Of a DNA stretch of 64,000 bases, positions 38,418-48,323 are shown piece by piece. The stretch comes from Rhypophila decipiens (lineage: Eukaryota > Ascomycota > Sordariomycetes > Sordariales > Naviculisporaceae): the NCBI GenBank assembly GCA_033297075.1, contig MU858126.1:106061-170060 (forward strand), written 5' to 3'. Positions within the stretch are counted from its first letter, which is position 1. Every line of letters starts with the position of its first letter. A program made the translations under genes and the position numbers. Below the pieces are notes generated by a model. It worked only from the letters and a program-made list of their open reading frames with translations. It had not been told where the DNA came from and made no database searches.

Positions 38418-39062
38418 CTTGGAGTTGGCGGAAAAGAGATGATCAACGAATATTCAAATAAATCTTTGAAAATAAATTAGTTCTTGTTTGTTGACGATTT
38501 TGTCTGTATATCCATCCCATGTGTGGGCACGGGTGGAGAGCTTCACATACCTTGAAATGGCCTCAGGATCAACGAAACGTCGGTACACTATGATTCCAGG
38601 ACGTATAATCGACTTTGTTGTTTCTTCAGAGCACCAAGATGAACGATGAGGGTAGATATATAAGTTTGATATTCAGTCGGACCGACGACATCCTGTTCAC
38701 AAAAAGGCCCGCCAGGGGCGGCCCACTCATTTCCCTATCTGGCAACTCCGCTCCTTCTGGTTGCTGGAGGACGAAGCCATGGCCACCCGTGCCGGCGGCG
38801 AAGCATTTCAATGGATCGTTACAAGTGAGGGGCACCATGTGGGGCTCATCCGAAATCGTTGATGGAGGCAGTGGGGCTCCCAACCGATAAAGACCCACAC
38901 TGGACTTATCTTGGGCGGTGACAAATGGCACAAACTTTTTTCCACCATAATTTTTTCTAAGGATCCCACCACAGCCATTGGAGCCACAAGGAATCGAGAT
39001 CCTCATCATCGTCGATTGTTTGTTGCAATTCCAAGGCTGCAAATAAATCAACAAAAATCAAA
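38418..39062. promoter_or_regulatory. Divergent promoter of the HAD phosphatase and NUG1
   Basis: 645 bp between start codons. Two AGGGG words (38714-38718 and 38828-38832) match the yeast stress-response element core and lie about 300-415 bp upstream of the phosphatase start. The match is short and may be chance. Confidence 0.4.
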
Positions 39063-40787
39063 ATGGCCGGCTCAATAAATAAACCCAAAAGTCAGTGAGC
39101 TTCTGAACTCAAGACCTACTTTATATCCGTCATTCCTAACATGCTAGTTTGATCAGAGCCCAAGTCCAAGCGGGTGCCGACCCGCCTGCGGAACAAGATC
39201 CAAAAGGCATCGGCCGCGAAGCAGCGCAAAGAAAGGAAGCTCGCCAAGAAGAACCCAGAATGGAGGAGCAAGCTGAAGAAGGACCCCGGTATCCCCAACC
39301 TCTTCCCATACAAAGAGAAGCTTCTGCAAAAGATTGAGGACGATCGCATCCGGAGGAAAGACGAGGAGCAGCGTCGCCGCGAGATGGCCAAGGCGGCCAA
39401 GACAGGAGTTGAGGCGCAAAGCAAAGAAGAAGATGATGATGCGATGGAAAGTATCGATGAGGAGGAGGATGACGATGTCATGGATGAGGACGGCAGCGAT
39501 ATGGGCGATGATGACGATTCCAATCCCCTGGCAGCGCTGATCGCGAGCGCGAAGAAAGCCGCCGAGTTGGAGCGTCGCGAGCTGCAGAATGGGAATGATT
39601 TGGAGGAGGATGACGAATCCGACTCGGATGAAAGCGAGGGGGGCAACGTTACTCAGGTTGACGGAGCGGCTACTTCGCGCAAGGCATTCGACAAGGTCTT
39701 CAAGCAGGTGGTAGAGCGTGCCGATGTCGTCCTCTATGTCCTGGACGCCAGAGATCCCGAGGGCACACGATCAAGGGATGTTGAGAGATCGGTGATGGCG
39801 GCCGCCAATGGAGGCAAGAGGCTCATCTTTATTCTCAACAAGGTTGATCTCATTCCACCGCCCGTTCTTCGCAACTGGCTCACCCACCTCCGCCGATACT
39901 TCCCTACTCTTCCCCTCCGGGCCTCCAACCCGGCGCCGAACGCACACACGTTCAACCACCGCGACATCACAGTGCAGAGCACCAGCAAAGCGCTCTTCCA
40001 TGCGCTTAAATCCTACGCCGCCTCGCGAAACCTCAAGCGCGCTATCTCGGTTGGTGTCATTGGGTACCCCAACGTCGGCAAGTCGAGTGTTATCAACGCG
40101 CTTCTGTCCCGGCTCAGCGGTAGCCGAAGCCAACACAACGCCTGCCCTGCTGGGGCCGAGGCTGGTGTCACAACTGCCATCCGCGCCGTCAAAATAGACA
40201 GCAAGCTTACGCTGCTGGACTCGCCTGGTATTGTCTTCCCCTCGACAACCTCGGCCAGCACTCCTACTTTCGTACCGAAGAACCCAACCGAGGCTCACGC
40301 CCATCTGGTGCTCTTGAACGCGGTCCCGCCCAAGCAAATCGATGACCCAGTTCCTGCCGTGACTCTGCTTTTGAAGCGGCTCTCGGCGACACCAGAACTA
40401 ATGGACAAGATGATGAAGGTGTATGACATCCCGCCGCTGCTCACGAACCCGGACCAGGGCGAGGCAACCACCGATTTCCTGGTGCAGGTTGCCCGCAAGA
40501 GAGGTCGTCTCGGCAAGGGCGGCGTGCCAAATATTTATGGCGCCGCCATGACCGTGGTGACTGACTGGCGCGATGGCCGTATCCAGGGCTGGACCGAGGC
40601 TCCTGTCCTGGCTGTCGCTGGAACAGCGTCAGCCGCTAGCAATGGTTCCAAGAAGTCGAGCGGGGGCGATGAGCCCATGGCAGACCAGAAAGAGATTGTT
40701 ACCGAGTGGGCCAAAGAGTTCAAGCTGGAGGGTCTTTGGGGCGATGAAGCTGTGGAGGATGCTGCCAATGATGTTGAGATGCAATGA
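39063..40787 (+). CDS. NUG1: Nucleolar/nuclear GTPase Nug1, 60S ribosome assembly
   Basis: GTPase of the circularly permuted YlqF/nucleostemin family needed for 60S subunit maturation and export. Two exons: 39063-39090 (ten codons, the last split) and 39157-40787, with a 66-nt intron (GTCAGT..ATCAG), give 552 residues. The basic N-terminus (KPKSKRVPTRLRNKIQKAS..KDPGIPNLFPYK) is the Nug1/Grn1 signature. An acidic stretch at about 95-175 follows. The permuted G-motif order is visible: G4 NKVD (237-240), then G1 GYPNVGKSS (312-320), then G3 DSPG (364-367). The 28-nt first exon is accepted because MAGSINKPK joins in phase to the conserved basic N-terminus. It is convergent with the membrane protein gene beyond the assembly gap. 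Confidence 0.94.
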
Positions 40788-41141
40788 TGATACCTTCCAT
40801 AGTACGTACGTTTGTACTCTTTTTTTTTCGTCTTTGATCTCCATCGGTATATAGGCGGCGGTAATCATTTCATTTCACTTTGAGGGACAGGATGGGTTGA
40901 AAAACAGCAATCCACACTGGCTATTTTCTTATTGAGGCATGGAGCGTTCTTTGGCGTCATTGATATCCTATACAAAAGCTTACGAGGAGAGCACGATAAA
41001 GAGAGCAGGGGGTGAAATAAACCCTTATCAACAACATCACTGCCGTGTTTTTGCGTTTCGTGTGATTGATCAATTCGAGCTAGCAGAGGCCTCAAGAACC
41101 TAAACCAATCTTTGGAGACAGTCTCTTTTGTTTTCACACTC

Positions 41142-41161
41142 GGGGGGGGGGGGGGGGGGGG
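41142..41161 (+). repeat. Poly-G tract before assembly gap
   Basis: Twenty consecutive G, then degraded-looking sequence up to the N run. It is likely a sequencing or assembly artefact in length if not in existence. Confidence 0.85.
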
Positions 41162-41252
41162 TTTTTATTTATTATGCCGGCTTTTTCCAAAAAACAAAAA
41201 AAAAAAAATGTTTGGTTGGTTAAATTAATATTAAAAGGAAAAAATTACAGTT

Positions 41253-41262
41253 NNNNNNNNNN
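41253..41262. other. Assembly gap (10 N)
   Basis: Ten unresolved bases between poly-G-derived and poly-C-derived sequence; the round length suggests a placeholder, not a measured gap. Confidence 0.98.
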
Positions 41263-41301
41263 CCCCCACCCCCCCCCCCCCCCCCCCCCCGCCGCCCCCC
41301 C

Positions 41302-41332
<31 letters not shown>

Positions 41333-41346
41333 GCCCCCCCCCCCCC

Positions 41347-41384
<38 letters not shown>
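41263..41384 (+). repeat. C-rich homopolymer run after gap (about 122 nt)
   Basis: Almost pure C with a few A and G interruptions. A run this long in this context is more likely low-quality sequence than a genuine chromosomal tract. It produces a spurious Pro-rich frame. Confidence 0.85.
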
Positions 41385-41386
<2 letters not shown>

Positions 41387-41572
41387 GCGATTGATGATGC
41401 CGGCTTGTTCCTACATACAGACAAAAAATAATGGTTGGTTGGTTACATTAAGATTAAAAGGACAATAGTCCTCTTGATAGGGAATATATTACAAGAAACG
41501 ACCCGAGGGATATCATATATACAGCCACGCTTTCATAAGCTGACTTCAGCAGCCAACCTTTGAAATCTGGCC

Positions 41573-43046
41573 TCAAAGGTACACCACACTATCCCCCACA
41601 ACAACTCTCCTCCTCCCATCATGCGATGGCCTCCCTAGCGGCGTACTCCCCGGCAACTCGGCAATAGGACTCAACGCCCCCTCATCATGATGCTGCTGCT
41701 CACCACCCACCCCATTCAGCTCATGACTTGTCCTCGTCCCAGGAGCAGCACCAGCAGCTCCCGCCATACCAGGGGCGCTCCCCTCAAGTTCACTCCTCAT
41801 ACTCCACGGCCTGGCAGGCTGGCCGTCCGCCTCGGAAATATCACTAGGCGGGTGCTCCATCGAGTCGTGCTTCCTGCTCGAAGCAGCTTTACCAGCCGCA
41901 ACACCGCCCCCCACACCTCCTACCCCGTGCTCGGTGTGTGCCATGTCAGGCGCGATATCATCTTCGTCGCGGGCAGCAGCAGCGGCGGCGCGTTTTTTCC
42001 GTCGGTGGTGGAGGACTAGTGCTACTATGACGGCGAGGAAGATCAACACGGCGGCTGCAGCGCCGACGCCGATTCCTGCTTTGGCGCCTGCGCTGAGACC
42101 GCCGCTGCTGGGGGTTTCGCTTGTGCTCGGGTCGGACCCCGGGGAGCCGCTGTTTGTGCTGTCTGGGCTGGAACCTGGGCTTGTGTTGGACGCTGTGCCT
42201 GAACCTTGGCCTGAGGTTGGAGAAGGGCCGTTGCTGCCTGATGATGGGGAAGCTGATTCCGTTGGTATTAGACTTTGGCTCTCCTCTATGGGGGGTGTTG
42301 ATGCTGGAGTTGGAATTGGAGTTGTAGGCTCACCACTGTCACCAGTACTGGTCTCCTCATTGGGGGGCGGTGGAGGAGGAGGACGAGGGGAAGAGGGAGT
42401 GGTAGGTGGTGGTGGCGGTTGCTTACTTGAGAGAGGGGGTGGTGGAGGGGCAGTGGTTGTCTCCTTGACTGTCGTCCCCGGTGGAGTCGGCACGTAGCCC
42501 GCAAAGAACTGCACACTCGACCCGGTAGCCTGAGGTAGAGAGGCCGTGTTTGGCAGGGTGTTGGCGTCGGTGAAGGCTACTGTCGCCTTTGCTTCATCGG
42601 TGCAGGAGCAGTATGATCCCGGCTGGAGCGTTGACGGGTTGCCTTCCTGAGAGCAGGCGGCCCAGACGCCATCGGTGTTGTCGCAGAGGGTCAGACCTAC
42701 CCAGGGTTGGTCTATAAGGTTGGTAGTCTCTTGTCAGCCATTGAAGATGGACGTCGATATGGGATACTGATATTGCGGAGAGAAACCTACCTATTCCTTT
42801 CTTGTCTGGACAGGCCCCGTCCTTGTAGTCCGGGTCCGTACACCCTCCAAAATACGTCAAGTAGCTGCCATAGCCAGTGCCGTGTATTCCGAAGCAGGCC
42901 TTGTCACCTAGACAGTTGTCTCCAGCTCCGCAGCATGTCTGATGACCGAAGGCGGCGTTTCCGCAGGGGATGAAGCTCTCGTCGAGCTTCTCTCCCGCCG
43001 CAGAATAGCACGTGCCGTTGCTTATAAAGATATTTGCGTCGCCCAT
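41573..43046 (-). CDS. Cysteine-rich single-pass membrane protein, function unknown
   Basis: Two exons, 43046-42791 and 42711-41573, with an 80-nt intron, give 464 residues. The first 125 residues hold twelve cysteines (13, 28, 38, 39, 45, 51, 69, 79, 95, 105, 120, 122), suggesting a disulphide-bonded extracellular domain. A long Pro/Ser/Thr-rich stalk (about 160-295), with several proline runs, would be O-glycosylated. One transmembrane helix lies at about 298-319 (VGAAAAVLIFLAVIVALVL), stopped by HHRRKKR, and a cytoplasmic tail of about 140 residues follows. This layout resembles fungal cell-wall sensors (Wsc/Mid2-like) and an abundant family of uncharacterised ascomycete surface proteins. 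No signal peptide is visible after the ATG at 43046, so either an upstream exon is missing or insertion is directed by the internal helix. I do not know its ligand. Confidence 0.85.
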
Positions 43047-43981
43047 GTCTGGTGAGCTTTCAGGCAGAGGTATTATGAAATATATGTGGAAACTGGTTGT
43101 TGTTGTATCTCCTGCCCTTTGTCACCGTCCCATCACCAAATCACTTTGGGAATAACCTCAAGGTATTGCGAATGGGTGATTGATGTGGGAGAACGGGAGA
43201 ACTGGATACCTCCATCTTCACGACAAAAGACAGCCAGCTGGCTGGGCGATCGGCCTTTGAAGAGCCATCTGCCATGTGTTTGGGCGAGCGTTTGTTGGTC
43301 GATCCGCGAGGGACGGAATGACGTAGCTATCTCATCCCGGTAATTGTCTCGACTCTTATCCAAGGTGGAGGGTAGCATTTGTCAAAAAGAGGAAGCTGCC
43401 GTCCCGCTCATGCTACCAAATCTGCGGGGAAGGAGAAGAAGGTCCGCCTGTACAGTACCAAATTCTAGAATGAAAGCCCACTGGAAGCCCAAGAATCAAG
43501 TTTCGCTTCAAGGTCTGATAGGTGATGATGGGGCGAAGATTGTTCCGGATCCGGTAAAAGCCATTTGCTCGCGCCTCTGCCGTTGGACAGTGAGTTGCCG
43601 CCAAGGTTGAACCTAATAGAAGTAAAGAAACAAATTAAGATGCAAAGACGGTCAAAGTCAAACCCTTCATCAAAGCCCATCTCAATTCAGGTATGGCCGA
43701 GGCTTTGGTTGGTAAATCGTCGAGCAAGTTTGGTTCATGATAGTTGTTGCAAGGTGATAGAAATGTGGGTCCATAACATGACCCCTGAAATCGCCTCTGC
43801 TGGATCACCCAGGGGCAGATATCTATAATACTACCCACAAAATCAAAACTCTAAATAACCCCCAAAAAAAAGAAGATGAACTGAAGATGGTGAACGAATT
43901 TAGAGGCTGCCACAATAAAATACTGCCCAGCGGGAGAGAGGGAGATGGAGTTTATGCAACCGTCCATAAGAAGTGAAAAGT
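43047..43981. other. Intergenic upstream of the membrane protein gene
   Basis: Probable promoter and 5' leader of the cysteine-rich protein gene, and possibly an unrecognised signal-peptide exon. No other gene is supported. Confidence 0.5.
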
Positions 43982-43997
43982 AAAAATGGAAAGAAAA
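43982..43997 (-). terminator. RNA polymerase III terminator of the initiator tRNA gene
   Basis: On the minus strand a T4 run (43994-43997) begins 16 nt after the tRNA 3' end and a T5 run (43982-43986) follows as a back-up. Oligo-T runs are the standard polymerase III stop signal. Confidence 0.7.
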
Positions 43998-44013
43998 GGA
44001 CAAGTTCTCTGAA

Positions 44014-44085
44014 TAGCTGCAACTCGTTTCGATCGAGTGACCTCCGGGTTATGAGCCCGGCGCGCTTCCGCTGCGCCATGCAGCT
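44014..44085 (-). tRNA. Initiator tRNA-Met (CAT)
   Basis: 72-nt cloverleaf on the minus strand: acceptor stem AGCTGCA/TGCAGCT, D arm GCGC..GCGC, anticodon stem CCGGG/CCCGG around loop CTCATAA (anticodon CAT), variable AGGTC, T arm ACTCG-ATCGAAA-CGAGT, discriminator A. All stems are fully paired and there is no intron. Initiator identity is shown by the A1:T72 pair, A54 and A60 in the T loop (ATCGAAA in place of TTCGANN) and three consecutive G:C pairs next to the anticodon loop. It closely resembles the Neurospora initiator as I remember it. Confidence 0.96.
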
Positions 44086-45861
44086 GCTATGACTTGTGTT
44101 GTTGTGGTTGAAAGCACGGATGGGAACCCATGCTTTGAAGGAAAGATTAGGGTTGTTTTCGGCTGTTTAACATGTGGTGAGGACGGGGCCCATGTGGACT
44201 GGACATGACTCACTCCGCCTGATATTGAGCAAGCCCGTCAGCCTCGCTTTGGTTCTTGTCTGATTGACTTCCATGTTTCCCGTGCCAGTGTTGTTTGGTT
44301 TGATATGCTTTGGTGCTAGTGGAGAGAGGCTTGCCAGGGGGGCAAGAACGAGAACACACCACCACTCGCAACAAACTATGGTGAGATCAATGGACTTGAG
44401 TAAATGATGATGCTGTTTAACACGCACTAGATATGGCTCGTTGGACAAAGCAGATCCCTAGGGACCTGGCAAGAGTGACAATGATATGCTGGAGCTGGGT
44501 GAGAGACGCAAAGATGGCAAATAAACAGCAGGTCAACACAAATCACAGATACTAAGCAGGTGGCAGAGGGAAAGCACGAAAGCAGAATTGTTCTGCAAAG
44601 GACTAAACATACCTCCATAAGATATGCCAACTTCAAACAAGATCCATTATCGCCCACGTTTGGCCTTGAGCCAAGTGCTGAAACGACAAGTAGGCACCCG
44701 AGTATACAAACGCCAGAATCACATCCAGTATGTCTGGCAAACGAACAAGAGGTGGAATTCGCGGAAGGAGTACCAAAAGAGACGTGCCAGCGTTAAAGGG
44801 GCAAGCAACCAGCTACGCGAAATAAAGATATATCGATAATTACGGAACAAGATGGCAGAAACCAAGCTCACAAAAAGAAATAAAAACTACAATAATGAGT
44901 ACGGATATACTGGAAAGGGGGTGGCATACAAAAATCAGAACCAAGTCCTCCGGTTAGTTGTGCAACCCAAACAGATAATGGAGACCGCCTACCCAAAATT
45001 CCCACCCAAACAAACAAAAACCCAATGGAGTATATCAACACAATCAACAAGCACGCAGCAGGGAAGATAAACAAACTTTAACCAAGAGGAAGAACGGGAG
45101 CAGTGAGATCACGAAATGGGGGATAGCGTAAGCGAGAAACCCGAAAGGTAGAGCGAGGGAAAGAGGAAGGTGTGTGCCCAAAAAAAAGATTCCTCAGTTT
45201 GTTACAGCGAAACATGTGCCCCAAAGACCTATCCAGAAAAGAGAAAACCGACCGAAACGAAACCTCTCCCACGAGGATGCTTCAATGAGGGTATATAGAC
45301 CAACCGGGAAAAAACAACTGCAAATAACAACCATGAGAGCAAATTGTAAAAGTAAACAAAAGTCCCGCACCACCTCAAATTGTCCGGCACAGAAGAGGAC
45401 CAAATCTCACGATATGATAGGCCGGATGACATACTTTGCAGACGAGTGTTGCTAGTCTGCCAACGACTGACCATGATCGACAGGCTAAACGAATCGAAAA
45501 AAAAAAGGAAAAAAGGAATCCCAAGCCGAGAGCAGAGTGCAAGAAGGTATCGAATACATAAGAATACTCTCGAGAGTAATCCAAAGACTCCTCTATCCAC
45601 CAAAGCAGGCGAAATGCCGCATGACGGGCCAGGCTCCGCCTTCAAAAGCACGTAAGCCTCCATCCGAATAGAATGCATGGGTATTGTGTGGACATGGTGA
45701 AAACCTGGCCATCGAAAGGGAAAATGGAGATCCAGAAGACGAGACGAATTTCTTGTCCACCTTCAAGCCCTCGTTGGGCCGAGAAGGGATCGAAGATAAA
45801 AAAACAAACTTTGTCCGCCCTTATATATATGAAGTCGATAAAGCAGCGAGAGAAAGACCAC
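44086..45861. other. Intergenic between tRNA-iMet and RSC7
   Basis: 1.8 kb, A-rich on the plus strand around 44840-45560, with no supported gene. It probably contains the RSC7 3' UTR. Confidence 0.6.
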
Positions 45862-48323
45862 TTATTGCTGCGGCTGATTGGCCCACCATTGTGCAGGAGT
45901 GGGCTGTTGGGACCAGGCCTGCGTTACTGCGGGCGTCGAACTGCTTTGATGCATGTATTGACGAGGTGTCTGGTCTGCAGGATACATGTTCTGTGCAGGA
46001 GCGCCATAGCCCTGGCTCATGCCCGGCATTCCCGAGTATGACATGCTTCCCGGCTGCACACCCGTGCCAGCGCTCGAGTGCCGCAACTGGGGAGCAGGAG
46101 ACTGCTGCGGGTGAGGCGACGGCTGAGACTGAGCTGTGTAGGCCGAGTACCCGTGCTGGGGAGTCTGGGGCGTAGGGGGCCACATCTGGCTCTGCGAATA
46201 ATTATAGTTCTGCGAGCTTTGTGGCAGGTTTGTGCTCGGAGCTGTCGATTGATTTGTTGGTCTCGAGATGCTCTGAGCTGGGGGCTGGGCCATACCTCTC
46301 ATTGAACCTTGATTGACCGAGTTCTGGGCATGGATAGGCTGAGAGTAAGGTGCAGCCGTCATCATCATCTGTGGGCTCTGGTTAGGGACGGCACTGGGCT
46401 GTTGCAGTCCTGTTGTGGTGCTATGCGGGGACGGCGCCGGCCTGCTGGTTGGTACCGAGGCATCAGTGGTCCCTACTGGCGGGCTCAGATTCGTCGAGGC
46501 TGGCTGCTCATGCGGTCGTCGCCATAGATCGTTCATGTAGTTGTTGCGCATCTCGCGGCCTTGATTGACATTCCGGTTGTATTCGGCGGCATGGTGGGCC
46601 TGAGAATGAATTTCCGAGACAGCAGTGGGCTGAGTACGATCCTGGTAGGGTGGGCCAGTGATTTCCTGCCGTGGGCCAGTCTTGAGGATGCTTGAGTAGT
46701 CCCGGCTCCGGGTGTCCTGGTAGTCTTGTCCTAACGATGTTATCACGGGCATTCGAGGCGGGTTTCCTGGCGGCGCTCCAAGCATACCTGATTGCACGAG
46801 TTGAGGCTGCGGAGCACCACCGAAGGCTGGGTTGGTGCTGTAGACGATCTCACCATGGGGACCTCCGAGCATGGATGCATTCTGATTCGCTTCCGCTGCG
46901 GCTTCTCTGGCTTTGGCGCCACCGGGCCGCTTTTCGCCAGCCGGATCATTTTCAGTGAACCCTTGTTTGCGAGCTTTGGTTTCCCAGTAGTCATCGCGGA
47001 CTCTGCGCCCGTTGACAATGACTCTGCTACCAAATTGTCGAAACATGCTCCGCGCTGTGACGATGGCAATTTGTCGCGACCTGTACGAGAAGGGCAAGAT
47101 TTCTTGGCTGACAAGGTCGTCCTTTTCGATCTGGCTGGCAATGATCTTGAAAAGAGACCTGTTTTTGTTGAAGAGCAGGTAAGAATCCCGGTATCCAAGG
47201 ACGCGGGCACACTCGGTTGCGAGCATGAATAGCTTGTCGCCACGGTGGGGGACGAGGAAGGTCCGACAACGATATTCGCGACCGCCTGTGAGTTGACCAT
47301 TGAGCATCACCTTCTTCTCACCAGCTTCGTCCACTTCCCTGGGGAGGTACTCATCGCCGCCGGGGCCGAGCTGGTCGGTGGTATGATCGCGAACGGTCGG
47401 GAGCGCCTTCAAGGTCGATTTGGTCGGAGTGGTCTTCGGAGGCGGTGCCTGAGGAGGCGCGGCGGCGTACGCTGGGGAGGGGGCAGGGAGGGGCGCATTT
47501 TGATTCTGGGGAGTCTGCGGCGGTAAAGACTGCTGATGCTGAACGGGCGGCGCGACCGGAGGCTGGCTCGCAGTCTCGGGCACGCTTCCAGCTTGTCTGG
47601 ACTTCATCGGTCTTCCTCTTTTTCTGGGCTTCTCGCCACCTGAGCGTGCGCAAACACGGTCGTCAGCCTGTATCCCATGCGCCGGGTTGCACGACAAGAG
47701 ATGTAACGTGGGCACACAAAATCGGTCGCAAGGCGGCGCTACACAGAGTCAAACACAACATACCGTCATCACCAGCCGAGCCTGGTGGTCCTGGATATTG
47801 ATAGTCGTCTGGAGAATGGCTCCGCTTGATGCCTCGGGATACTGGGGTCGGAACAGCGTCTGAGCAAAAGCGCACGTCAGTATCGCGCACACCAACAAAG
47901 GGCGACCGGGGCGCCCGCGCACTCCATCATGACGAGTCTCGATGAATCCACCGGCCAGACGTCTTTGACGAGCAAGTTGAAGCGCAATGCGCGAGAGCAT
48001 TTCCATCCAGCCAGGGTCTGGTTGGCGACTGATTGCGAACAGATGAGAAGCGGGGATGCATGTTGCGGAGCTATGACACCCTCTTGCCATGTTCACGGTC
48101 GCGTCGCTCTCCTCCCGGACAGCACGCGCCGAAAAGCTTCGAACTTGCATCGCCGGCTGCGCGCGGGTCCATCGGCATGCAAAACCGATTCGGAAAATAA
48201 TCCTAGGCTTTTCTGCTCCAAGGCGACATAGAAAAAAATAAAAAGATATATCAACATACCTGGGTTGAGGGCAGCTGGATTGATTGTCGCACTATCAGCG
48301 CCGTTGGGCTGTGCGGAGTACAT
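45862..48323 (-). CDS. RSC7: RSC chromatin-remodelling complex subunit Rsc7/Npl6
   Basis: Subunit of the RSC (SWI/SNF-type) ATP-dependent remodeller, nuclear. Three exons: 48323-48260, 47859-47764 and 47639-45862; junctions are GT..AG and in phase, giving 645 residues. The start MYSAQPNGADS is the first plausible ATG; the frame stays open above it without family-like sequence. An AT-hook-like PRKRGRP lies at about 58-64. The conserved Rsc7/Swp82 domain spans about 131-275 (LPTVRDHTTDQLGPGGDEYLPREV..TFLVPHRGDKLFMLATECARVLGYRDSYLLFNKN..FGSRVIVNGRRVRDDYWE). The C-terminal 370 residues are Gln/Pro/Ser-rich and disordered. Intron 1 is 400 nt, long for this window. Rsc7 and Swp82 are paralogues in yeast; filamentous fungi usually have one such gene, so it may serve both RSC and SWI/SNF. 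Confidence 0.93.

Larger units (their letters stand above)
40788..41572. other. Intergenic with assembly gap and duplicated flank
   Basis: Spacer between the NUG1 stop and the membrane-protein stop. It includes 20 G at 41142-41161, ten N at 41253-41262 and a C-rich run at 41263-41384. Sequence on the two sides of the gap (about 41173-41246 and 41397-41466) is a near copy, which indicates a failed contig join. The real spacer is probably shorter than shown. Confidence 0.8.

Noticed and set aside
41174..41431. Proline-rich frame across the assembly gap
   Set aside because: Generated by the poly-C run and the N placeholder.
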